From Lunularia cruciata (lineage: Eukaryota > Streptophyta > Marchantiopsida > Lunulariales > Lunulariaceae): 64,000 nt of DNA. The stretch spans positions 5,213,001 through 5,277,000 of the forward strand of contig OX419756.1 of the NCBI GenBank assembly GCA_948567375.1. Direction: 5' to 3'. Shown here piece after piece: positions 21,098 to 30,900 of the stretch (positions are counted from its first letter, which is position 1; the number at the start of each line of letters is the position of its first letter). A program made the position numbers and the translations under genes. Below the pieces are notes generated by a model. That model was given only the letters and a program-made list of their open reading frames with translations. It searched no databases and was not told the DNA's origin.

Positions 21098-23734
21098 TTG
21101 CGGTTGCAGTTGGTGGTTTGGGTTTGCTGTTGCAGTTACGTGGTCACGACGGAGTTCTTTGGAGATTCAGAAGGAGTTAGCCCTGCAGTACGCAGTGGGT
21201 TTACTCGGAGTGGTGCTTGGTATCAGCCTGTATCTCAGGTCCCAGTGAGGGAGGAGATTGACTCTGAGTTGGAGTTTGACACAGGAGCTGATTCAGTTGA
21301 GAGTGCACTTGGTGTGTCCGCACCGTTGTTGTGGGACATGGACAAGATTTATGGGGCCTCCAAAGGCCCTAGGCGTTACTCTGGTACAGTGGGTACTATT
21401 GAGTTGGATGATTTCATCCAGGAGTTCGATAGTTGGTGTGATCTGCAGCAGATGCGGAACCCGACTTTGTTCACACCCTTCATGGCATAGAAGGGGTTGT
21501 TTCAGCACTTGGAGGGTCCACCGATGGACGACTACCATGAGTTCATGAGAGCTCATTTGGAGGAGATTGAGTTATGGAGACAGTATTGGTCTCCACACTA
21601 TGTCTCCATCACTTCAGGTTCGGTGGCCAGGAGTAGGTCGGCTGTACCTACGAGTTCTAGCTCGAGTAGTGTTGGTGGAGCTAGTGGAGGTGCACTAGCT
21701 GGAGATAGTGCTACTACGAGTGGAGGTACCGCTGCAGGAGGTGGTGTGGTACCGGGGTTTAACCCCATGGTGGAGTTCTTCCTATGTTTGAGGCAGAACT
21801 ACCAGGGAGTGCGGACTGACAAGCTGAGGAGCTTGCAGGAGTTCCAGCGGAAGGCTGGAGAGAGCCTACGCGAGGCATACACTCGCATGAGGCGGCTGAT
21901 CAGTTTCACTCAGGGAGTTACTGAGGCCCAGGCAGTCCAGTTTTGGTATGGGATACTGGACAGGGAGTTGCGACGTAGAGTTCGTGATGCTACGTTGTTG
22001 TAGGCTACTTCGCCCACTTTGGCAGTAGTCTTTGGTTTGGCTGAGCGTATTGAGCTCAACATGGTGGAGGAGAGAGTGGTGACATCTGGATTTGGTAGGG
22101 AGACCTCATCCACGGTTGTGACTTCTTCTAGAGTGCAGCAGAGTGCACCACGCCCAGTTGGTTTTCGAGGACAGGGTGGACAGCCCAGATCCTATGGAGC
22201 GAGTGGAGGGCCTAGTGGAGTTAGACCCTTACCCTCATTTTTGGGTCAGCAGCAGCCAGTGAGTGGTGGTGTTGCTTGTTGGACTTGTGGTGGACCTCAC
22301 CATAGGAGAGAGTGTACTCAGGGCAGCGGACCTGATACCTGTGGTGCATCACAGCCAGCACAGAGGCAGTGTGAGCATTGCCACAGATTTGGTCACACTA
22401 GTGACCGGTGTTTTGACCCACACCCGGAGTTACGGAGTGGTAGGGCTGCTATGGCAGGTAGTAGAGGAGCTCCAGTTCATGGAGGACGAGGTGGTAGAGG
22501 TGGTGGTAGAGGATCTACACCTAGTAGGGGTGCAGTACCTGCCCTTACTTCTGACACAGCTATGGCTACTCGGATTGAGCAGTTGGAGCAGAGATTGGCT
22601 AGTATGGCTATTGCTCATAGGAGATCAGATTCAGGTGCTGAGGCTTCCACCTCATATGCTGGTGATAGAGATGCTTTGGACTTCATGTGCGGAGCAGCAC
22701 AGGTGGATGCATCTGCAGCAGTGACTAGGAGTGTAGTACGTGCTCCAGAGCCTAGAAGAGCATCAGTGGAGTTGGACCTACAGAGAGGAGAGGTTGGGAG
22801 ACAGGTCAGACTTCCCCAGTCTTTCACGCTATCTGAGGCATTGCAGACGACATCCATGGTTCCTAGACGTCCCAGTGCAGGTGTGGTAGGTGGTGATGGA
22901 GTACATGATGGACTACCTGCTAGTCAGCCACCTGCTACTACACAGACTGAGTCTAGCATGATGTTGGGGGCGGCTCAGCTGATTATGCGGCATCCTTTAT
23001 TTTCAGCCAGTGACATGTTTACATTGGGAGTTGACCCAGCCCCAGTGTTCCGGTTGGCTGCCACGTTGTGTGAGAGTAGGGATGGTGCAGTTCCTACTAC
23101 TAGAGCAGAGGTGGTTGGTAGTGGAGCTGACTTGGTTGAGGAGCATGGGATCCGTTTAGCGACCAGTGGTTTATGGCAGGCAGCAGCGGCTAGACTGGAG
23201 GAGTTGCCAGCTAGACCGGCCTTTGAGAGAGCGCGGTTTACACCTGGTGTTGTCCTATTGGATAACCAGAGGAGGATCTTTCGTTTGGTGGGACCTTCAG
23301 GGAAGGTCTATACACCACAGAGAGTCTTGTTAGACTCTGGTGCGCAGCCCCTTATGTTGGGGAAGGCTGCAGTTGTTGGTCTGGAGTTACGGAAGACCGA
23401 TGTGGAGAGGTGTCCATTTCAGATCCAGACATCTCTAGGTGGTGGTTTGACACAGTACATCACACGTGGGGAGCTTGTTGTCCAGGTTCAGCCTGGTCAT
23501 CTGACTGATAGCTCAGTGGTGAGAGCTCAGGCTATTGCGACGATAGCTGAGTCATATGATGTGCTAGTTGGGGGAGCAGTGTTATACCCTATGGGTTTCA
23601 GTATTGACTATTGGGAGGAGACAGCCTCTTATAGACCTGGTTGGCAGTCTGGTGAGGGACGGGTATGTCGCCTACCAGCACGCTTTAGTAGTGGTAGTCT
23701 TGGCTCACTACAGTCTGGGACCATGGCAGCATGA
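21098..23734 (+). pseudogene. B-1 Gag-protease
   Basis: One frame from 21098. An acidic N-terminal region comes first, then the Gag helical domain (FQRKAGESLREAYTRMRRL). Two zinc knuckles follow (CWTCGGPHHRREC, and CEHCHRFGHTSDRC in canonical CX2CX4HX4C form), then Gly/Arg-rich sequence, a linker, and retropepsin with active site LLDSGAQPLML near 23340. In-frame stops lie at 21488 (TAG; TGG in B-2), 22001 (TAG; CAG in B-2) and 23732 (TGA, shared with B-2). The first two are single transitions. Gag packages element RNA, and the protease cuts the polyprotein. The start ATG at 21098 is the first in frame and is tentative. Confidence 0.85.
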
Positions 23735-25326
23735 GTTTTGGCTTTCAGCGGTGCAGTTACTTGGCCTGGTGACTTGTTGGAGGGGAACGCCCATGCAGAG
23801 GATACTCCAGTACCAGAGGAGATCACTCGGCTATGGAGTACGAGTGGGATTGTTCCATCCACCTTGGATGTTCCATTGTGGAGTTCAGAGGAGGCATTGC
23901 AGCAGCATGCAGATCAGTTAGTGCAGCAGGCTTGGAGTGGAGCCTTCGTACCATCAGGGGATGAGTGTGAGGATGAGCCTCCAGAGGCGATTGCTTTGAC
24001 ACCTCTGGATACCACACTCATTGCTTGGCAGTACCCAGTAGAGGGGATATGTCTATTAGAGTTGTTTGGTAGGATCAGCACCGGACTAGCTGCGGTGTTA
24101 CAGGCGGGTATCCGAGTACAGAGGTACTTGTATGTAGAGAGAGATGAGACTACTAGGCGAGTCTCTCTACATCATGTGGCACACTTGGCCTATCGGTATC
24201 CGGAGTTATTACCGATGTCAGCAGTCAGAGGTTACCAGAAGGCCTTACCAGGAGACATTTCCTTATTGGGGGCGCATGACCTAGAAAGACATGGGCCTAT
24301 TCACTTGGTGATTTCTGGATGGCCATGTCAGGGACATACACGTGCGGGCCGCGGTTTGGGTCTTCAGGATCCTCGTTCTGGTGTGTTTTGGGAGATGTTA
24401 CGGATACTACGACATCTCCAGGTTCATCAGTCTGTTTCTCCAGCTTACCTTTTGGAGAACGTTCCATTGATGGGTGATTCTCGCACTAGAGTGGTGGCGA
24501 GTACACATCAGGTCCATTCTTGGATGGGACCTGCTGTGTTGTTAGATGCAGCCAGAGTGGGATCACGGGCTCATCGTCTTCGTCTTTGGTGGACGAACCT
24601 TTTACCCAGAGAGGTTCTACAGCATAGTTATGATGGGATTCAACGACTGGACCACATTCTTGTTGATGATATCTTGGATGTTGGGTGTCAGTCTCAGACA
24701 GTGGTAGTGGCTGATAGGTCACCCATGGCAGTGGTGAACATAGTTGGACAGCCTAGAGCTGCATTTCCCACACTCATGAGTTTCCCAGGCTCTCATGCTT
24801 TTCAAGAGGGAGGACCTGGACTTGTTTGGGACTCACAGTTACAGCAGTTGGTGGAGCCCAATGCTCATGAGAGAGAGCGGGCGATGGGTTTTCGCACCGG
24901 TATTACCGCTGTTCCAGCAGTGTCAGAGGCATCTAGGCGTCAGGTGTTAGGTCAGGCTATGGACCTGAACTGTTTGACCTGGATTGTGAGCCTTGGTTTG
25001 GCAGAGCAGCGTAGGATGCGGTTGATAGGCATCACCACTCGGACACTTGTGAGCCCTGTGCCTATCGAGACGATTTAGGCACATGCTGGGGGCGATGGAC
25101 CGAGTGACATGGTATTCTTGGGACACATCCAGTAGCTACTAGGGAGAGTGGTCTACTTGGAGTCCATCCAGGTGAGCGTGGGCTACTTGGATTACACCCT
25201 TGGTCCACATGGGATGCAGCCAGAGGACGTATAGAGCTTGTAGCCAGAGTGGAGGGAGTTTTTCACACAGAGGTTGGGACCTCTAGTGGTCGGGAGCATG
25301 ACACTATTGCTCCCAAGGGCCCAGTG
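23735..25326 (+). pseudogene. B-1 DNMT3-like cytosine-5 methyltransferase, probably inactive
   Basis: Same frame as Gag-protease after the TGA at 23732. All C5-methyltransferase motifs occur in canonical order. Motif I reads LELFGRISTGL; next come VERDETTRR, motif IV SGWPCQGH with the catalytic Cys codon at 24326-24328, motif VI LLENVPLMG, motif VIII GSRAHRLRLWW, motif IX ERERAMGF and motif X RRQVLGQAMD. In motif I a glycine is replaced by arginine (B-2 and B-0 have FGGISTGL), which should harm S-adenosylmethionine binding. A TAG at 25076 (CAG in B-2) and a one-base loss near 25107 further break the tail. The unbroken counterpart is in B-2. Confidence 0.88.
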
Positions 25327-25737
25327 TAGCAGCCAGTCAGTACGTCTTCCACTCCTACTACAGTTACAGAGGATACTTGGGAGCCAGATCTTGGACCCAA
25401 GCTTACTGGAGAGGAAAGACGGAGGGTTTGGAGGTTCTTGAGGAGTCACACGAGTTGTTTTGCCTTCAATATGAAGGATTTGGGTGCTCTGAAGGGACCT
25501 GGTATACGGATTGAGCTGACTAGCGACACACCTGTTTTCCGACGTCCTTATCGATATAGTGAGATGGAGAGGACATTGATTCAGAGCCGGAGTAGTGACC
25601 TTTTTGAGGCTGGTTTGGTGGAGATTTCACATGGAGAGTATGCATCAGCGACAGTGATGCCAGCCAAGAAGGATATGCATGGCAACTATATAGATAGGCG
25701 GATGTGTGGAGATTACCGTCCTATCAACCGACAGACC
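25327..25737 (+). pseudogene. B-1 reverse transcriptase, N-terminal part
   Basis: Begins at the TAG CAG CCA boundary (25327) and continues in the frame of 25438-25773. It contains the spacer, then RT fingers (IRIELTSDTPVFRRPYRYS, GLVEISHGEYASATVMPAKK, MCGDYRPINRQT). Element A-1 is inserted after PINRQT, so the coding sequence resumes at 33553. Confidence 0.88.
25734..25737 (+). other. Left target-site duplication (gacc) of A-1
   Basis: gacc before the LTR start repeats at 33553-33556. The uninterrupted homologue in B-2 reads cgacagaccagggctg, which confirms the join. A preceding A makes a 5-bp reading (agacc) possible if the LTR ended in C; TG...CA ends favour 4 bp. Confidence 0.85.
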
Positions 25738-26429
25738 TGTAACACCCATTTGTGCATGTGTGTGGTATTGTGATATTTAGCTTGGTATTACAAGTACTTA
25801 AGAGATATTATTTATATAGAGATAAAGGATGGTTCTATATTAGTCATGGTTAGCTAAAGTTAGTCATAGCTAAGATAGATGAGACCTTACTTTAGAGGAA
25901 GTAGAAAAGATGAGCACCACTATTTTGGATTTTAGTGTGTTGACTTGGTATTATTCCTAGGTGTTTGGCTTTGGGGAAAGAGTTGAGAACTCTTGGGCCC
26001 GCAAGCCTTTTTGTTTTGGATTCTTCTTTAGTCCAAGGATAGCCCATGTGAAGGAATCCTTGCTTTAGTGGTTGGGTCAAGATAAGACCACATGCTTAGG
26101 GGAATATGCCCATGTGAATGGATATTCCTTTCTACTTTTTGACTTTACTTGACTTTTAGTCTAGTAACTTGAGTTACTACGGTAAATAGTAACTTTGGTA
26201 CGTAACTATTTCACAAGTATATAAACAAGGGGTGAGGAGGTCCTCAACATCCTTTCATTTGCAACTATCTCTCTCTCATTGAGTTCTCTAGTGAGCAATG
26301 TCTTGAGTCTTGGAGTGTTAGCCTTGGAGGAGTATGATGGAGTTGGGGTTCCTTGCCTTCTTAGTCCATGGTGCGCTACCATAATAGCCATCAGAGGTTC
26401 ATCCTGAGTGAGAGACAGGCCGGCTCACA
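25738..26429 (+). repeat. 5' LTR of A-1 (692 bp)
   Basis: Starts TGTAACACCC and ends CCGGCTCACA. It is identical to the 3' LTR apart from a 13-base block (accacatgcttag) present only here and about two substitutions. It contains the element promoter. Confidence 0.95.
26218..26225 (+). promoter_or_regulatory. TATA box of the A-1 LTR promoter
   Basis: TATATAAA within caagtatataaacaagg, about 210 bases before the LTR end. It is conserved in the 3' LTR and in the - strand A copies. It is the best candidate for driving transcription, with RNA start expected some 30 bases downstream. Confidence 0.6.
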
Positions 26430-26433
26430 TTTT

Positions 26434-26451
26434 TGGTTCCGTTGCCGGGAC
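26434..26451 (+). promoter_or_regulatory. Primer-binding site, tRNA-Glu type
   Basis: TGGTTCCGTTGCCGGGAC lies four bases after the LTR. It is the complement of a tRNA 3' end reading GTCCCGGCAACGGAACCA, which is how I remember the 3' end of plant cytosolic tRNA-Glu. The commoner plant gypsy PBS of similar look (TGGCGCCGTTGCCGGGGA) is tRNA-Asp type. In A-2 the site is mutated. Confidence 0.75.
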
Positions 26452-26470
26452 CTCTCTAGAAGGCAAGATA

Positions 26471-26641
26471 ATGTTCCGCGTCCAATTCTACATTAGGCAG
26501 AAGGAGGCTATGAGAGCTCACTTGGAGAGAACATTAGGAGAGGAGAGGGCTGAACTTATGTTAGAGAACCAAGATCCATTTGTATACCCTGTAGTTCATT
26601 ATGATGTCTTTGAGGTGATTTTGTACATCTTGTACACATGA
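26471..26641 (+). CDS. Small conserved ORF downstream of the A-1 PBS (56 aa)
   Basis: Opens with MFRVQFYIRQKEAMRAHL, has a GEERAEL helix-like middle and closes with PVVHYDVFEVILYILYT. The frame is also readable upstream to 26408, but that would cross the PBS, so the ATG at 26471 is preferred. The ORF is still recognisable in the decayed A-2 (minus strand 56111-55941). Similar ORFs occur at the same place in the unrelated family E (59602-59817 and 59857-60060). No known domain is recognised. Conservation across two families suggests a protein role or a functional RNA leader element. It precedes ORF1 and gag-pol on the same transcript. Confidence 0.55.
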   Translation: MFRVQFYIRQKEAMRAHLERTLGEERAELMLENQDPFVYPVVHYDVFEVILYILYT

Positions 26642-27289
26642 GAGGAATTGGAGAGATTGTGTGAGGTGGATTGCAGATTTTGGGGATTAAGGTGATTTTG
26701 GGCAAAATCTCAAGTTTGAGATCTGGACTTGAGATTTCTACACATGATAGTTTGGGTTATCTTTCAGTTAGCACACTTGAAATTATTGAGAGAGCTTCTA
26801 TGCGCACTGGGCTAGAATTTTTGAAAGTTGATAGGGTAAAGTGCTCCCGCAACTGCATGCTCTCTGGAAAATTGTACAGAGTCTGCCATTTCTTCAATTT
26901 TTAGTGAATTGTCCTGAAAATTTCCAAGAAAATTCAGTGCATTGTATCCTACCTGGTGCCACAAAAATTAGAGAGAGATCATTTTTGCGCAGTGCGTTAT
27001 GAGTTTTTGAAGTGAGGGGGGTGGTTTTCAGACCAAATCTGAAATATGGGTGCTGAATAGAAAGGTGTCTAGGCCAAATGGCTCGATGAAAAGATCTAAA
27101 ATTTTGCAGGGAGGGACGCCCTAGAGTTGTGATCAAGTGTGGAAAATTTCAGAGGACTGTGACATATTCGTTGGGAGATTTGAGTGACATTGTGAGGTAG
27201 GGTCAATTCTGCAGAGTGGAGATCTCATGCATGAGAAGTTTGAGATCAACAAAAAGCATGTTTGAGTGTTTAGATTCATCTTTGGGAAC
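26642..27289 (+). other. A-1 leader between the small ORF and ORF1
   Basis: Non-coding leader of about 650 bases with no conserved open frame. It is matched in A-2 (55290-55940), so it belongs to the element. Confidence 0.7.
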
Positions 27290-27763
27290 ATGGAGGGTCA
27301 TCAAGAGTGGAAATTGAGATTATGCAAGGTTCCCCAAGGGTTTGAGGTGATTGTAGGGGTGGATTTGAGGAAAAGAGAATTTACAATAGAATTTGAAGAG
27401 AGTGTTGAGAGGATCCAAAAACCTACACCACTTGGAGGAAAGAGTGAGTCTAAGTGCTTTCTATGTGGAGAGAAGGGACATAAGGCAAGTTCATGTCCAT
27501 TAACCTTTGAGAGCAAGAGATTGAGGGAAAGGAGAGGCTTACTTGACTTGGGTTTGCATGTTGGACCTTCTTCACCAAGATTGGGAGGGAGAAGATCTAA
27601 GACCAAGGAGTTGTGTGAGGTTTGTGGAGTTGAAGGACTTCCAAAAGGACATGAGTGTAGTGGAGTAAAAGCACTTTTGGAAACTTTGGTGAAGGATCTT
27701 GGAGAGAGTCTTAGTACAGCTACAGAAATACTACCACCTTCATCAGCTAGTTCTCAAGATTAG
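27290..27763 (+). CDS. A-1 ORF1: small zinc-knuckle protein (157 aa)
   Basis: Starts at the ATG of MEGHQEWKLRL. It carries a canonical CX2CX4HX4C zinc knuckle (CFLCGEKGHKASSC, residues about 63-76) and a second Cys/His cluster (CEVCGVEGLPKGHEC, near residue 115). The tail is Ser-rich. It is separate from gag-pol, which has its own Gag domain and knuckle, so this is an additional ORF probably binding nucleic acid. A-2 keeps it nearly full length (minus strand 55244-54819) but its start codon is changed to ATA. The ORF lies about 235 bases before the gag-pol start, on the same strand. I do not recognise the N-terminal part. Confidence 0.65.
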   Translation: MEGHQEWKLRLCKVPQGFEVIVGVDLRKREFTIEFEESVERIQKPTPLGGKSESKCFLCGEKGHKASSCPLTFESKRLRERRGLLDLGLHVGPSSPRLGGRRSKTKELCEVCGVEGLPKGHECSGVKALLETLVKDLGESLSTATEILPPSSASSQD

Positions 27764-27998
27764 TGATGGAGATAATCTTTCAACTTATGGATAAACTATC
27801 CATGAGAGTTAGATTAATATGCACTCTAGGATTTGATGTTGCTATAGAAATCTTGGAGCAACCTGAACCTTTTGTGTTCCCTAGAGTGGATTATTCTCAG
27901 ATGGTGTTAGTCATGTATATACTCTATTAGTAATAGAGTGAGAGAAAAGAAAAGAGAAAAAAAAAATTAAGAGAAAAGAAAGATAGTGAGGGGTTAAG

Positions 27999-30900
27999 AT
28001 GGGGAAACTTCCGGTTTTCTTTGGCAAGGATGGAGAAGATGTGGAGGCCTTTGTGAGAGACTTCAAGAGAGCTTGCATAGGAAACAATGAGAGGAGGAAG
28101 AATGAGTGGGCCTCATTATTACCAGATTTCTTTGAGGATGCAGCACTTACATGGTATGAGTCAGAATACCAAAAAAGAGAGAGGAGAGAGGGGGAAGAGG
28201 AGTCTTGGGAGACTTTGACTTCAGCACTCATTGAGAACTTTCTTCCTGATGAGAGTTATGAGAGATTGATGAGTGAGGTTACATTTCTCAAGCAAGGAGA
28301 TGGAGAGAAAGTGAGGGTCTATGTGGAAAGAGTGGAAAAGTTGGAGTCCAGATTTCGCATAGTGTTGAGGAAGGGTGGGGATGATGTGGAGACTACAATG
28401 ATTGGCATAGGGGCCATGCTCACCAAGAATTTTGTGGGAGGATTGAGACCACAAATTAGAAGCAAGGTGAGATATGAGAAACCTTCTTCCAAGGTTGAAG
28501 CTATCAAGATCGCAATTCGTATGGAGGAGAGTTTGGAAGGGGATGAGAGTGATTTGGTGGTGAAGGAGGTTGTGCATCCTCCTCAAGGCTACAAGTATGG
28601 TGGAACTTCTGATACTTTGGTGACAAGGGTTGCACCACAAGTAGTAGTTGCTCCAATTCTTGCACCTCCACCAAAAGATCCACTCCAAACCATCACAGAA
28701 CAACTTGCGGATCTCAAGATCAATGTGGTGCAACTATGGGAGAAGAGAGAGGTGGATCAGAATGTAGGGAGAGGACCTAGGAGTTATGGAAACTATCCAT
28801 ATAGAGGAGGCCAACCAGCCAACAATTTCAATGATAGAAATTGTTTTGGTTGTGGAGGAAGAGGCCATATCCAAAGGAATTGCCCAAATTCCACTTACCA
28901 TGGAGGAAGGGGTTATGAGGGAGCCAATAGAGGGAAAGAGGGAGGTAGTGAAACCCAAGTGGCTCCTAATCCCAACAAAGGTAAGGGGATAGCATCCATA
29001 GATGTGGTTGAGAGCAAGTATGAGAAGGGAGAGTGCTCAAACTCCAAGGGTCTTAATTTGGAGCTTTTGGCACAAGAGAAGAAGAGAGCTCGTTTTGCAG
29101 AGGATGTTCACTCTTCTCAAGGATTTACTTCAAGCAAGGATACTCCTATGTCTACTAGGAGCACTCGCACCTCAACACCATCAACAACAAAGACTCCAAG
29201 GAAGAAGTTGGGGATGGAGGACTTCTTGATCTCAAAGCAACAATGGAACTACAATGTGTTGGAGGATGTTGGTAGTCACAAGGCTAACATCACAGTGGGC
29301 CAATTAATTGCTTTGAACCCTACCTTGAGAAAGGAGCTTAGAGGTGGTTTGAGTTCTACAAGGAGCAAAAAGAAGAAGAAGGCAAAAGTTCCAGTATCAA
29401 TGGGGGTGGTGGATGCCAAGCCAGCACCATGGGAGGCTTGTGAATATGCCTCCAAGATTGATGTGAGAGTGAATGGTCACAACATCAAGGATGCATTGGT
29501 TGATGGAGGATCAGCATTGAATGCCATGTCAGAAAGGTTGATGAAGAAGTTGGGTATGATACCCTCAAGACCTTCAACATTTGTGGTGAGCATGGCAAAC
29601 AAGCAACAAGTTCGACCAGTAGGGGTGATGGATAAGGTGGTAGTTTCAGTTATGGGAGTTCAAAATCTCATGACTTTCCAAGTCTTGAAGGATTCAAGCT
29701 ATGACTTACTTCTTGGGAGGCCATGGTTGAGAGCAGCACGCACAACTGATCGATGGCACAAAGGGTACTTGAGGATTGGGCCATCAAACCATAGAGTCAC
29801 TGTTCCTGTGACTAACACCACCAACACTTCACATTCAGATACCCCATCTTCTAATTATTGGGAATCAGATTCTGAAGAAGGAGCTTCAGGTGTGGACACA
29901 AGCATGGAAGAGGAGACTTCCACGGAGGAGGATGAATCTGAATCTGATTCAGATGTGTATCCCTTGTGTGCTATGGATTTTGCACCTAAGCCAGAGGTTT
30001 TGAAGGACCCAGATAAATCACCATTGACACTTGAGGAGGTAGAGAGAAGGTTATCTACCCTCAAGTATGGCCCAAATGTTACCAAGGAGGAGAAGGTGAG
30101 ATTTGAGGAGATTTTCCGCAAGTTCATCCATGTGTTTGCTTTTAGTTACAAGGATTTGAAGGAAGTCACCTTGGAGGAGCACAAGATAGAGGTGGAGTCA
30201 CATGCAAGACCAATCCGCCAAAAGCAACGTCGCATTAGCCCACCAATATCTTTGGTTGTGAAGGAGGAGATTGATAAGCTCAAGGAGGCTGGATTTATCT
30301 TTGAGGTGGAGAATTCAGAATGGGTGTCTCCAATTGTCATTGTGAAGAAAAAGAATGGCAAGCTTCGGGTATGTGTGGATTACAAGAAGCTTAATGCTGT
30401 TACCAAGAAGGACTACTACCCATTGCCATTCATTGATGAGATCTTGGAGGAGGTTGCAGGTCATGAGAGGTACAGTTTTGGAGATGGTTATAGTGGATAT
30501 AACCAAATAAAGATTGCACCAGAGCATCAACAACTCACCACATTCACCACACCTTGGGGAACTTACGCTTTCAAGGTCATGCCTTTTGGGCTTTGCAATG
30601 CTCCAGCCACATTCCAACGGTTCATGAACAAGGTATTTGAACCTTTCATTGGGAAATTTGTGAGAGATTTCATTGATGACTTTTGTGTCTATGGGAGCAA
30701 GGAGGAGCACTTTGAGCACCTAATCAAAGTCTTGCAACGCTTGGATGAGGCAAATGCATCACTCAACCCAGAGAAGTGCATTTTTGGATGTGAAGAAGGT
30801 CTACTTTTGGGGCACATCATCTCCAAGGATGGAATAGCAGTTGATCCTGAGAAGGTGAGGAAAATCTCAGACCTTCCATTCCCTTCAAGCTTGACAAAGT

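Noticed and set aside
25892-26080. Minus-strand ORF repeated at 33028-33216 and in other family A LTRs
   Set aside because: It lies antisense inside the LTR and repeats with it; no coding evidence.
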